From Candidatus Saccharimonadota bacterium (GTDB taxonomy: Bacteria > Patescibacteriota > Saccharimonadia > Saccharimonadales > UBA7683): a stretch of DNA of 20,561 bases. Under the pieces are notes generated by a model. It was given only the letters and a program-made list of their open reading frames with translations. It ran no database searches and was not told the origin of the DNA. Location: positions 1-20,561 of the forward strand of contig JAGOUG010000011.1 of assembly GCA_018061375.1 (NCBI GenBank), read 5' to 3'. The translations under genes and the position numbers were made by a program. Below, in pieces: positions 5,927-13,472 of the stretch. Numbering within the stretch: the first letter of the stretch is position 1; each line of letters starts with the position of its first letter.

Positions 5927-7633
5927 TCAGAGTTGGGGTACTGGGGTTCGCAGATTCAACGCGAGTCTAGGGTGATGTTGTCGAGAAGGTAGACGAGCCA
6001 CCAATTCACCAACGGCCTCCAGAGACGGGTCTTCTGCACTTTCGCCATCAAGTTGTGCAGCCTGCCAGATTAACTGACTTGCTGTGTAACGAACGAGATA
6101 ACGAGCTACATTTATTCTACCATCTTTTCTATGACTTGCATAGTGGTTTAAGTACATCGCACCGATCATAAGCTCGGGATCGGCAAGCTCCATAGCCGAA
6201 CAAGCTGTACCCCAATTTTTGACATCCCATACAAAATGCAACATGTCAGTATATACCTGCATTACCATTGCGAGTGGCAATTCATTCCCGACATTACGCA
6301 TTGCAGCGGCTGCATTCGTATTATTCTTTTCAAGCTTTATAATTTTACTCTGGGTCTCAACGTCTAGCTGTGTAAATTCTTCTTGAGTTGCTTCAATTAT
6401 GTTATACCTCATCTGTAGTAGCTTTGTTGCTAACTCGGAACCGCATGCAGCTTCTACTCTAAGTGAATCGAGCGATGCACGTAACATTCTCTCAAGACTA
6501 CTCAGGTACACATCAGGTGTAAAATCAGCGTCAAATGGCAGGTACTTATCGCCGTCTAGCAGCTCTAAGCATATTTCGCGGACACCAGCAGTTAAATCTT
6601 CTGAATATACTCCACCGGTAAACTTTCTGTTACGAGTGATCAGCTGCTTAGCCTTTTTAACAGCACGATTCAGATCCCTAAAGGCTTCATAAATTGCATC
6701 GTGTGAATCAATAACAACAACATTCTCGGGGTCTACAAGAATATCTTCAATAATATCGTCACCGTCAACGTATGCGACACCCGCAGTAAGTGCATACGGA
6801 TCGAGTTGCTCATATGTAATATGAAGCTCTTGAAAACCATCTTCGTCTTCAATAATTTCTTTTTCTCGCGTAAGTATAAAATGATGGAAGTCACGCAGTT
6901 CATCAACAGATTGGATTGCAGATGTATTGAACCCACTCAACACACCTTTATACCTTTCACTTCCACGAATGATATCCATAAAATTTAACAATCTCTGTGT
7001 ATTAGACTCATCTTCGAAGAAATATGGTGAGATTTTTTCGACTTCTTTTGCTAGAGTTAGGTGCTGCTCAGCAACCACTGCAGTAGATACTGAAAGTTCA
7101 TTTGCGTATACAAATTCAGTACCATTAAGTTCTGCTGCCGCAGCAAGTGCAATAGACTGCCCCAAGCAATTAATATGTTCACCATACGGCCAATCTACAA
7201 AACGCAGTGGCGAAGCCACATCAGGATTAGCCGATCGATCTGGATCAAGGTCTTCGGGATGTTGCTCAACCCAACGTGCAAACTGTAGAAAGTCACCAAC
7301 TTGATACAACAAGCCGTCTTTCTTTGACTCGGTTTGCCAGAGTGGGTTAGACGCTAAAGATCTTTTTGCCGTTTCAATTAAGCATCTCCCAAAATATGCA
7401 ATCCGAGCTTGTTCACGATAGTCAGACTCCTGCCATGTAATAGCGTAGGGGTGCTTAAGTACTGAAATTTCGTACTTAGGTAGAAAAGGAATGTAAGGTT
7501 CATCACCAGGTTTGTCTAAAAAATTCGTTACGAACTCTTCGTAATCATCAGACTGAGGGTCAAATTCAAACCCAGTGCCGGAGACAAAAGCCTCATTATA
7601 TGCAACTTCGAAATCACTTTTTTCTTGAGACAT
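5927..7633 (-). CDS. unrecognised 568-aa protein, C-terminus probably altered by an insert
   Basis: A large acidic soluble protein with no signal peptide or clear membrane helix. I do not recognise the family. Notable points: an acidic N-terminus (FEFDPQSDDYEEF), a conspicuous block HINCLGQSIALAAAAELNG (C156) followed by FVYANELS, which has the look of a buried helix starting with a possible nucleophilic cysteine as in transglutaminase-like or papain-like folds, an acidic middle (YVDGDDIIEDILVDPENVVVIDSH), and a largely helical C-terminal half. No His/Asp partners can be assigned with confidence. The last 20 or so residues (from about PSRQHHPRLALN) are encoded by GC-rich sequence of the insert at 5630-5990, so the native end may be lost. 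The gene has no SD; TACTAT lies 6 nt before ATG 7633. Confidence 0.6.
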   Translation of the reverse strand: MSQEKSDFEVAYNEAFVSGTGFEFDPQSDDYEEFVTNFLDKPGDEPYIPFLPKYEISVLKHPYAITWQESDYREQARIAYFGRCLIETAKRSLASNPLWQTESKKDGLLYQVGDFLQFARWVEQHPEDLDPDRSANPDVASPLRFVDWPYGEHINCLGQSIALAAAAELNGTEFVYANELSVSTAVVAEQHLTLAKEVEKISPYFFEDESNTQRLLNFMDIIRGSERYKGVLSGFNTSAIQSVDELRDFHHFILTREKEIIEDEDGFQELHITYEQLDPYALTAGVAYVDGDDIIEDILVDPENVVVIDSHDAIYEAFRDLNRAVKKAKQLITRNRKFTGGVYSEDLTAGVREICLELLDGDKYLPFDADFTPDVYLSSLERMLRASLDSLRVEAACGSELATKLLQMRYNIIEATQEEFTQLDVETQSKIIKLEKNNTNAAAAMRNVGNELPLAMVMQVYTDMLHFVWDVKNWGTACSAMELADPELMIGAMYLNHYASHRKDGRINVARYLVRYTASQLIWQAAQLDGESAEDPSLEAVGELVARLPSRQHHPRLALNLRTPVPQL

Positions 7634-7639
7634 AAAAAA

Positions 7640-7645
7640 ATAGTA
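7640..7645 (-). promoter_or_regulatory. -10 box of the 568-aa gene, leaderless
   Basis: TACTAT on the minus strand ends 6 nt before the ATG. It lies in the 3' arm of an 11-bp inverted repeat, AAAAATAGTAC (7636-7646) with GTACTATTTTT (7655-7665), which ends 2 nt from the start codon. The repeat could be an operator, or a second terminator for the upstream tRNA transcript. Confidence 0.45.
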
Positions 7646-7673
7646 CCATTTTATGTACTATTTTTCAACTAGA

Positions 7674-7694
7674 TGGTGGGCGAGGAGGGACTTG
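7674..7694 (-). repeat. second copy of the tRNA-Leu 3' end
   Basis: These 21 nt (TGGTGGGCGAGG and the following nine bases) are identical to 7849-7869, the 3' end of tRNA-Leu including CCA, acceptor and part of the T-stem, in the same orientation and 175 bp away. The rest of a tRNA is missing: the T-stem partner and everything 5' of it differ. It resembles an attachment-site duplication or a tRNA fragment. Confidence 0.7.
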
Positions 7695-7812
7695 GTCACA
7701 TCCTGCGACCCCGAAACTTACATACTAGCAACATGTTGCTAATCTGAAAGATTTCCTTGCTAACTGCCCCAGGCAGTTCTCACCCTACCGGGTTCAAGTA
7801 ATCATCAACTAA
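7695..7812. other. intergenic stretch with palindromes
   Basis: The spacer between the two tRNA 3'-end copies has no gene. It holds a perfect 16-nt palindrome, TAGCAACATGTTGCTA (7726-7741), a small AATC-GATT hairpin (7741-7753), and a 7-bp hairpin, AACTGCC-CCA-GGCAGTT (7762-7778). Confidence 0.6.
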
Positions 7813-7851
7813 CCAAATAAAAACAACCACATCGTGGTCACTCTTATTTGG
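7813..7851 (-). terminator. long hairpin starting at the tRNA-Leu CCA
   Basis: On the plus strand CCAAATAAAAACAACCAC (7813-7830) and GTGGTCACTCTTATTTGG (7834-7851) face each other around a 3-nt loop. As minus-strand RNA all 18 positions pair, four of them as G-U wobbles; as plus-strand RNA those four would be A-C mismatches. The 5' arm on the minus strand begins with the encoded CCA of the tRNA and the 3' arm holds a U-run (GTTTTTATTT). It is most likely the tRNA terminator. Confidence 0.75.
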
Positions 7852-7932
7852 TGGGCGAGGAGGGACTTGAACCCTCAATCCCGAAGGAACACGATTTTGA
7901 GTCGTGCGCGTATACCATTCCGCCACTCGCCC
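7849..7932 (-). tRNA. trnL: tRNA-Leu(CAA)
   Basis: Minus-strand gene of 84 nt including an encoded CCA. The acceptor arm is GGGCGAG (7926-7932) with CTCGCCC (7853-7859), discriminator A. The anticodon arm has stem ACGA/TCGT and loop CTCAAAA, giving anticodon CAA, which reads UUG. A long variable arm (GTTCCTTCGGGAT region) marks a class II leucine tRNA. The T-arm is GAGGG-TTCAAGT-CCCTC. It is transcribed towards the 568-aa gene, separated from it by a terminator hairpin. Confidence 0.95.
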
Positions 7933-8015
7933 AGAAAGCGCCACAAGCTTTAGTTTGTAGCGTAATAATTGTACACTATAGGGGAAAGATAAGCACGGGC
8001 ACACCAGTTTAAACT

Positions 8016-9278
8016 ATGGACGAACACACAGAAGATACCACACATTCAAATCGTACACCGCACTCGCGAGGGGTACCGCAAAGGCCACCGATACAATGGC
8101 CTGAACGTGCAGTGCATACTGGTGACGATACGCGCGCTGCCGAGCTAGCTAGAACACAGCTAGATAGAACCTATTTGCGTGACGGTCAGCCCAACGAGCC
8201 AAAGCAGCAGCCAGAGCCTCAAGCATCCCAGCCAACTCACTTAAAGCACTCTAAAAATCACGTCGAACCGCAAAAACACGTTGCTGAGCAACCACAGCAT
8301 GTCATGCGAGAAGAACCGTATGATTGGCAACAATACCACACCGCATGGCAGCAGTATTATCACCAATATTTCTACCGTTATTATTCTGGCTGGTGGCAAC
8401 AACAAAGAGGGCAGTTAGAAGCAAGCAGACAATCACAAGCTGCGGTAATAAACGCACAGGCGGTATTCGCCCAAAAAGAGACGGAGCCACCACTCTCAGA
8501 TTCTAAAAAAATAACAAAAGAACTCCGAGAAAAAATACGAACCACCGCACGAAAGGGTAGACAAAGAGTACAGTCAAGTAGCCACTTTAAGCCACTCATC
8601 GGTGCTATGCTCGTGGCAGTTCTATTTCTGACCCTGAACTACAACCAGGTAATGATCGGGAAAGTTAAGCAATATATTGCCCCAGGAAACGTAGTCACAA
8701 CACCGGTAATAGTTGAACCGAATGCATCGGCAGCTGTCGGTCCTGACCCGAAAATAATCATCCCAAAAATTGGTGTTGAAGTACCAGTAGTGTACGACGA
8801 GCCACGCGTAGATGAACCGAGCTACCAAAAAGCGCTCGAGCGTGGCGTAGTGCGGCTTGGGAACACAGCAAACCCCGGCACAAAGGGTAATGTAGTAATC
8901 GGTGGACACTCAAGTAATAACGTGTTCAACCCAGGTAAGTATAAGTACGTATTTGTGAATCTTAAACAACTGCAGGTTGGCGACATATTCTACCTAAATT
9001 ACGGCGGAACCCGTTACACGTACAAAGTCACTGTAGCCAATAAGATTATCCGACCAAATGAAACCTCGGCACTCAACCAAACTGATGTTCCGACCGTAAC
9101 ATTATTTACCTGTGATCCTCCAGGAACCAATGTGAACAGGCTCATCGTACAAGGAGTTCAGATAGATCCGAACCCAGACCAAGCAGTAGTGAATGAAAAT
9201 ACTCAGACTGATACCAGTAGTACAAATCCACTCCCAAGCGTTGCGCCAAGCCTATGGGACCGTTTATTCAACCGTTAA
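8016..9278 (+). CDS. sortase with a long cytoplasmic N-terminal region
   Basis: A 420-aa membrane sortase (class D/E type), a cysteine transpeptidase that would attach proteins to the cell surface. One membrane helix lies at about residues 192-208 (KPLIGAMLVAVLFLTL). The catalytic domain fills 240-385: IPKIGVEVPV, the catalytic H298 in VIGGHSS, C366 in TLFTCDPPGT and R375 in NRLIVQG. The first 190 residues are unusual: a polar, His/Gln/Pro-rich part, then an aromatic block at 101-131 containing AWQQYYHQYFYRYY, then a basic stretch before the membrane, so this region is probably cytoplasmic. No SD is seen and no clean promoter; TACACT at 7972-7977 is possible. The 3' end overlaps the convergent PEGA gene by 15 bp. 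Confidence 0.88.
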   Translation: MDEHTEDTTHSNRTPHSRGVPQRPPIQWPERAVHTGDDTRAAELARTQLDRTYLRDGQPNEPKQQPEPQASQPTHLKHSKNHVEPQKHVAEQPQHVMREEPYDWQQYHTAWQQYYHQYFYRYYSGWWQQQRGQLEASRQSQAAVINAQAVFAQKETEPPLSDSKKITKELREKIRTTARKGRQRVQSSSHFKPLIGAMLVAVLFLTLNYNQVMIGKVKQYIAPGNVVTTPVIVEPNASAAVGPDPKIIIPKIGVEVPVVYDEPRVDEPSYQKALERGVVRLGNTANPGTKGNVVIGGHSSNNVFNPGKYKYVFVNLKQLQVGDIFYLNYGGTRYTYKVTVANKIIRPNETSALNQTDVPTVTLFTCDPPGTNVNRLIVQGVQIDPNPDQAVVNENTQTDTSSTNPLPSVAPSLWDRLFNR

Positions 9279-10706
9279 CGGAATGTGGTCGAGCGTAGTC
9301 TTTTTATCTGAACTGATAATTCGGTAGGCACTTCGTAGATCGGATGAGTAAAACAGACGCCCATCAGTTGTATTCACGAGAGCCTCTTTATTTGCACCGT
9401 CAAACTCTACAAAATACATCTGAGAATCTGCTACTTGGAACGAAATATGTGAATTATTGATCCAACGAAGTGGAACAGTACTAAAAGGCTCGCTAATCGT
9501 GAAGTTACTCTGCCTAGTATTTTCAAAATCATACGTTACAAAGTTCTGACCAGATTGCATGAACACATACTGATTATTTGGGCTAAATACCATTCTTTGT
9601 ATATCGGGTGAGGGAAGAATAACAAACGGCAATTGCTTTTTTAAGATTGGAGTATCGAGCGGGTCGCGGTATATACGACTTGTTTGAGAACTCATATTTG
9701 TCACTGCAAGGTACCCTCGATCATCGTATTCTCCATACGCAATAATTGGACGCACAGTAATATCAGCGAATCGTTCTAACACCGCTACAGACTTTTCGCT
9801 ACGAATACCAGCTTCAACTGAAAGACCGTCTTTACTCAGACGAGTAAATGCCTGAAGTGTATCGCCATATGGTTGATAGCTCAGTACATTTTTTAGTACT
9901 GTTTCCGTCAGTTTATTTTTTAAATCATAACGCAGGAGTGTATTTTGATGTATGCCATATATTTTATCTGTTTTATTACCATCATAATGAACATCTGTTG
10001 GTGATACCGTAGCGAATAAATCAGTTACATTTACAGCCTCTTCGGGCTTGTCGATATTTAAAGAAATAATTGACGAACTTCCGCTCGGCAAAGTCTGCTT
10101 AATTAGTGTATGTTTGTTATTCAGAGACCACTCTACAAACGAAATTGAACCTACGTTTCCAGCCTCACGCTTAAAGGCACTTGAAAGTGTAAGCTCTGAA
10201 AGTTTTGGCTGCTTTGGGTCTAGCTCTATACTCCGAAGTACCGATTCGCCTGCAACGTGATACAGCAACTTTTTGTTATCGATAGACTGAGATACAGACT
10301 CTGGGCGAGCTATATCAATCTGAGTTTTTGGACTCAGCTTTTTTGGTATCAATACCGGGTAAGACACCTCTTCTACGCCTTCTGCTTTAATCGGTAGCTG
10401 CTTCTTCCAGCCTCTATAGCCTTGAAGTTCTAGACTCAGTTCATAACTACCGACAGGTAATACAAAGCGGCCTGGTGATTGACTATCTTCTAAGGTGCCG
10501 TTTATGTATATTTGTGCGGCTTCAGGTTTATTATCTACCAGTAGTAGCCCATTTTGTACAACGTTACCACTCTTAGAATCAAACCTATACCCGAGTGCAA
10601 CATACAGCAAAACAATAGTCGTCAAGATTGAAAGTACAATCGTGACACTGTACGCCAAAATTCTGAGTGCGACCGTTCGGTTTGTTTTAATATTTACTCT
10701 ATGCAC
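9264..10706 (-). CDS. membrane-anchored PEGA-domain / beta-propeller protein
   Basis: Start chosen at GTG 10706 (480 aa) rather than the longer frame from 10805, because TATGAT lies 6 nt before it with CTGAAA 18 nt further upstream, and the membrane helix then sits at the N-terminus (about residues 13-39, VALRILAYSV to VLLYVALGY). A PEGA domain follows (about 52-110): AQIYINGTLEDSQSPGRFVL, then PVGSYELSLELQGY. The remaining 350 residues are beta-rich repeats of the WD40/TolB-like kind, with elements such as SLNNKHTLI, VFSPNNQYVFM and RWINNSHISF. It is probably exposed outside the membrane and involved in envelope structure or binding. The stop codon overlaps the end of the sortase gene. Confidence 0.75.
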   Translation of the reverse strand: MHRVNIKTNRTVALRILAYSVTIVLSILTTIVLLYVALGYRFDSKSGNVVQNGLLLVDNKPEAAQIYINGTLEDSQSPGRFVLPVGSYELSLELQGYRGWKKQLPIKAEGVEEVSYPVLIPKKLSPKTQIDIARPESVSQSIDNKKLLYHVAGESVLRSIELDPKQPKLSELTLSSAFKREAGNVGSISFVEWSLNNKHTLIKQTLPSGSSSIISLNIDKPEEAVNVTDLFATVSPTDVHYDGNKTDKIYGIHQNTLLRYDLKNKLTETVLKNVLSYQPYGDTLQAFTRLSKDGLSVEAGIRSEKSVAVLERFADITVRPIIAYGEYDDRGYLAVTNMSSQTSRIYRDPLDTPILKKQLPFVILPSPDIQRMVFSPNNQYVFMQSGQNFVTYDFENTRQSNFTISEPFSTVPLRWINNSHISFQVADSQMYFVEFDGANKEALVNTTDGRLFYSSDLRSAYRIISSDKKTTLDHIPLTVE

Positions 10707-10712
10707 ACATCT

Positions 10713-10742
10713 ATCATACCACTTGCGCTTGTCTAATTTCAG
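10713..10742 (-). promoter_or_regulatory. promoter of the PEGA gene, leaderless
   Basis: On the minus strand TATGAT (10713-10718) ends 6 nt before GTG 10706, and CTGAAA (10737-10742, 4 of 6 to TTGACA) lies 18 nt upstream of it. This is the best -35/-10 pair among the leaderless starts in the window. Confidence 0.55.
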
Positions 10743-10795
10743 GGTTACTATTATAGGCAGCATTATAGAAGCATAAACGCTTTTTGCAGGAGTAT

Positions 10796-11986
10796 ATGAA
10801 AGCAACCAACACTATCAATATAAATGGTAAAACCTACGACGCCCGAACAGGCGAGCTCGTTTCTGAACCATCGACTCACAAAAAAGAGACTCCTGCATTA
10901 AAGTCAGTGAAGCCATCAGCAAAAGTTACCCCTAAGCAAAAAACGTCACAGATTCAAAAAAGAGGTAACGGATTTGTAGATGGACTTGCACGCCACCCTC
11001 AGAGTAAACAGCAGACCGTATCTGTCACAAAAAAAATCCCGAGTCAACAGAAGGCAGTAAAACCTGTTCCGGCTCAAGCTAAAAAACCGACTATCGCGCA
11101 CACTACAAAGCCAGCCCACAGAGCACTCAGTAAATCTGGTACACTCAACAGATCTGGCGTAAAGAAGCCTACGATTGCCGTCCCAGACTCAGTCGTATCA
11201 AAGAAGACCGAAAAGAAGAACTCAGGCATTTCACCACAGCGACTTCAGCGTGCGAACGAAGCAACCCGTTCTGCGGCTATTTCTCGTTTTAGTGCTTCTA
11301 CTATAAAAAGCGGGGCCACTACATCACAGCCAACACATACATCCGCGCCGTTAGTAAAACCAGAGGCTGTGGCTACTGTGCCGATCGCCAAAATCTCTAG
11401 TTCCGCAGAAAAATTAAGTGCCGCACAACATTCAAAAATTGTAAAACACCAACTAATTACCGAGAGTCTAGCTTCTGTGCATACAGCGCCTACACAAAAA
11501 AAGCATAAAAGTAGAAGACATGGCGAATCTAGAATATTCCACTTTGCAGTCGCAGGATTAACCGCACTTGTACTTGCCGGATACGTAGCATATTTGAACG
11601 TTCCTTCGCTTTCTATGAAGTTTGCATCAAGTAGAGCAGGATTTGCTGCCTCAATGCCTTCAGAGACCCCTGCAGGCTACGGGCTTAGTGGCCCAATTGC
11701 TTACAGCCCGGGCCAAGTAGTAATTAACTTCGGCTCTAATACAGACGATAGACGTTTTAGTATTCGCCAACAACCGACCACCTGGGACTCTGCCTCATTA
11801 AAGGAGAACTACGTGGCAAAAAACAGCACCGTTGAGCCGCTAACATATCAAGATCGTGGCCTGACCATATATATATTCAACGGTGGTGACGCGGCATGGG
11901 TAAACGGCGGTAAGTTCTACAGCATCAAAGCAGAAAATTCTCAGCTCGACACAAAGCAGATACTTGAACTCGCAACAAGTATGTAG
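10796..11986 (+). CDS. Lys/Ser-rich membrane protein with DUF4367-like C-terminus
   Basis: A 396-aa protein from ATG 10796 (AGGAG at 10788-10792, only 3 nt away; a TTG 12 nt earlier is less likely). It opens with TININGKTYDARTGELV, a short motif that looks like a small beta unit, followed by about 220 residues of low-complexity, basic Lys/Ser/Thr/Pro/Gln sequence, presumably disordered and cytoplasmic. One membrane helix lies at 248-267 (FAVAGLTALVLAGYVAYLNV). The outer 120 residues (GYGLSGPIAYSPGQVVINF, WVNGGKFYSIKAE, ILELATSM) resemble the DUF4367 fold. It is divergent from the PEGA gene with 89 bp between starts. The function is unknown; it may interact with envelope proteins. Confidence 0.65.
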   Translation: MKATNTININGKTYDARTGELVSEPSTHKKETPALKSVKPSAKVTPKQKTSQIQKRGNGFVDGLARHPQSKQQTVSVTKKIPSQQKAVKPVPAQAKKPTIAHTTKPAHRALSKSGTLNRSGVKKPTIAVPDSVVSKKTEKKNSGISPQRLQRANEATRSAAISRFSASTIKSGATTSQPTHTSAPLVKPEAVATVPIAKISSSAEKLSAAQHSKIVKHQLITESLASVHTAPTQKKHKSRRHGESRIFHFAVAGLTALVLAGYVAYLNVPSLSMKFASSRAGFAASMPSETPAGYGLSGPIAYSPGQVVINFGSNTDDRRFSIRQQPTTWDSASLKENYVAKNSTVEPLTYQDRGLTIYIFNGGDAAWVNGGKFYSIKAENSQLDTKQILELATSM

Positions 11987-12023
11987 CTGTCACGGACGAC
12001 AGGTATATTCTTATCTGATGATG

Positions 12024-12029
12024 TATACT
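12024..12029 (+). promoter_or_regulatory. -10 box of gltX, leaderless
   Basis: TATACT, directly preceded by TG, ends 7 nt before the gltX ATG, the same spacing as for xthA. No SD is present (GAGGG touches the start codon too closely) and no clear -35 is seen. Confidence 0.55.
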
Positions 12030-12036
12030 TGAGGGC

Positions 12037-13470
12037 ATGACTGAACCAGTACGAACTCGATTTGCCCCAAGCCCAACTGGCTTTATGCATATTGGTAATT
12101 TTCGCACTGGCTTATTTGCATGGCTGGTAGCTAGGCACGCAGGTGGAACTTTTGTACTGCGTCTCGAGGATACAGATAAAAAACGTGAGGTTGAAGGTTC
12201 GGCTGAGCATATCCTACGATGCTTCAAAGAGTTAGGCCTTGATGTAGACGAGGGTATTGAAGCAGGCGGCGTGTATGGCCCATACAAACAATCCGAACGA
12301 CTCGACACCTACAAACAGTGGGCTCAGAAGCTCGTTGACGCCGGCCGTGCCTATGCTGACCCATACATGCCAGAAGAAGTACAAGCCTTTCGCGAGGAGG
12401 CTCAGAAGACCAAAAAGCCGTTCTTATACCGCAATCACCGCCCAGAGAGCCCCCCTGAGTGGGATGGTACACAACCGCTCCGACTAAAATCCGATCCTAG
12501 AGCCTATGAGTGGCATGATGAGGTGATGGGGGATTTATCGACTGGCCCAGAGGTCGTTGATGACTTCATCTTAATGAAGTCAGACGGTTACCCAACCTAT
12601 AATTTTGCACACATTGTTGATGACGCCGAGATGCAGATCTCACACATTATCAGAGGTCAAGAGTTCATATCAAGTACACCAAACTATCTCAATCTTTACG
12701 AAGCGCTTGAAGTCACACCGCCAACATTTGCTACTATGCCGCACATCTTAAATGAGCAGGGCAACAAAAAACTTGGTAAGCGTGATGGCGCTCAAGACGT
12801 ACTCGACTACATCAAAGAGGGTTATCTTCCAGACGCACTTATCAGTTTTATCGCGACACTCGGCTGGAACGATGGCACCGAGCAAGAGGTGTTTACTCGT
12901 GACGAACTTATCGAGAAGTTCAGCCTCGATAGAGTAGGTAAGAGTGGCGCTCAGTTCGACATGCGACGTCTCAACTGGGTAAATGGCCACTTTATTCGCT
13001 CACTCAGCGTAGACTCGCTGCATGGCCTCTCTAAAGCGTACCTTCCTGCAGAAGCGGCCGAATCTGAAGAGTCATACAACAAGCAGGTAATTGGACTCAT
13101 TCAAGAGCGCCTTAAATATCTTGGTGAAATTCCAGAATTAACTCAGTTCTTCTATACAGATCTACCAATTAATATCGATCTCATAACGGGCAATAAACAG
13201 CTCAAAAAACGTGAACTCTCCGAGCTGAGGGCGCTATTAGAAAAGTCTCAAGCAGTATTAGAACTAAGTGATTTTTCAACTGAAGATATCCAAAAAAGAC
13301 TCAACGATTTACTTGTAGAAACAGATGAAAAACCAGCAGTTTTATTTAGCATCATCAGAATAGCGACTACCTGGTCACCAGCCAGCCCAGCCCTTGCCGA
13401 CACACTCGCAGTACTTGGAAAAGACAGGGTACTTTCGCGGTTGCAACAGTCGATCAATGCACTAAAGTAG
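12037..13470 (+). CDS. gltX: glutamyl-tRNA synthetase
   Basis: A 477-aa class I aminoacyl-tRNA synthetase that charges tRNA with glutamate. The HIGH signature is SPTGFMHIGNFRTG (residues 12-25), and the KMSKS signature appears as KKLGKRDGA near residue 245. Other blocks are LRLEDTDKKREVEGS, the acceptor-binding region (RGQEFISSTPNYLNLYEAL), LGWNDGTEQEVF and FDMRRLNWVNGHFI. Length is standard for the bacterial enzyme. Whether it also charges tRNA-Gln cannot be told from sequence alone. A methyltransferase gene follows after 2 nt and is probably co-transcribed. Confidence 0.96.
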   Translation: MTEPVRTRFAPSPTGFMHIGNFRTGLFAWLVARHAGGTFVLRLEDTDKKREVEGSAEHILRCFKELGLDVDEGIEAGGVYGPYKQSERLDTYKQWAQKLVDAGRAYADPYMPEEVQAFREEAQKTKKPFLYRNHRPESPPEWDGTQPLRLKSDPRAYEWHDEVMGDLSTGPEVVDDFILMKSDGYPTYNFAHIVDDAEMQISHIIRGQEFISSTPNYLNLYEALEVTPPTFATMPHILNEQGNKKLGKRDGAQDVLDYIKEGYLPDALISFIATLGWNDGTEQEVFTRDELIEKFSLDRVGKSGAQFDMRRLNWVNGHFIRSLSVDSLHGLSKAYLPAEAAESEESYNKQVIGLIQERLKYLGEIPELTQFFYTDLPINIDLITGNKQLKKRELSELRALLEKSQAVLELSDFSTEDIQKRLNDLLVETDEKPAVLFSIIRIATTWSPASPALADTLAVLGKDRVLSRLQQSINALK

Positions 13471-13472
13471 CG

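Larger units (their letters stand above)
5630..5990. other. GC-rich insert, probably foreign
   Basis: Between the AT-richer end of msrA and the body of the 568-aa gene there is about 360 bp of sharply different composition: line 5701-5760 is 44 of 60 G+C, while line 5401-5460 within msrA is 26 of 60. The insert has its own logic on the minus strand: a possible -10 (TAGACT, 5964-5969), an SD, a 61-aa gene and a long hairpin. The left edge is near 5630-5641; the right edge lies somewhere in 5980-6010 and cannot be fixed by eye. Confidence 0.65.

Noticed and set aside
7780..8004. Minus-strand 74-aa frame
   Set aside because: It runs through the tRNA-Leu gene; its GLRVQVPPRPP stretch is the translation of the tRNA T-arm and acceptor, a known artefact.
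10707..10805. 33-residue N-terminal extension of the PEGA protein from TTG 10805
   Set aside because: It would put a long segment before the membrane helix and crosses a good promoter lying just before GTG 10706.
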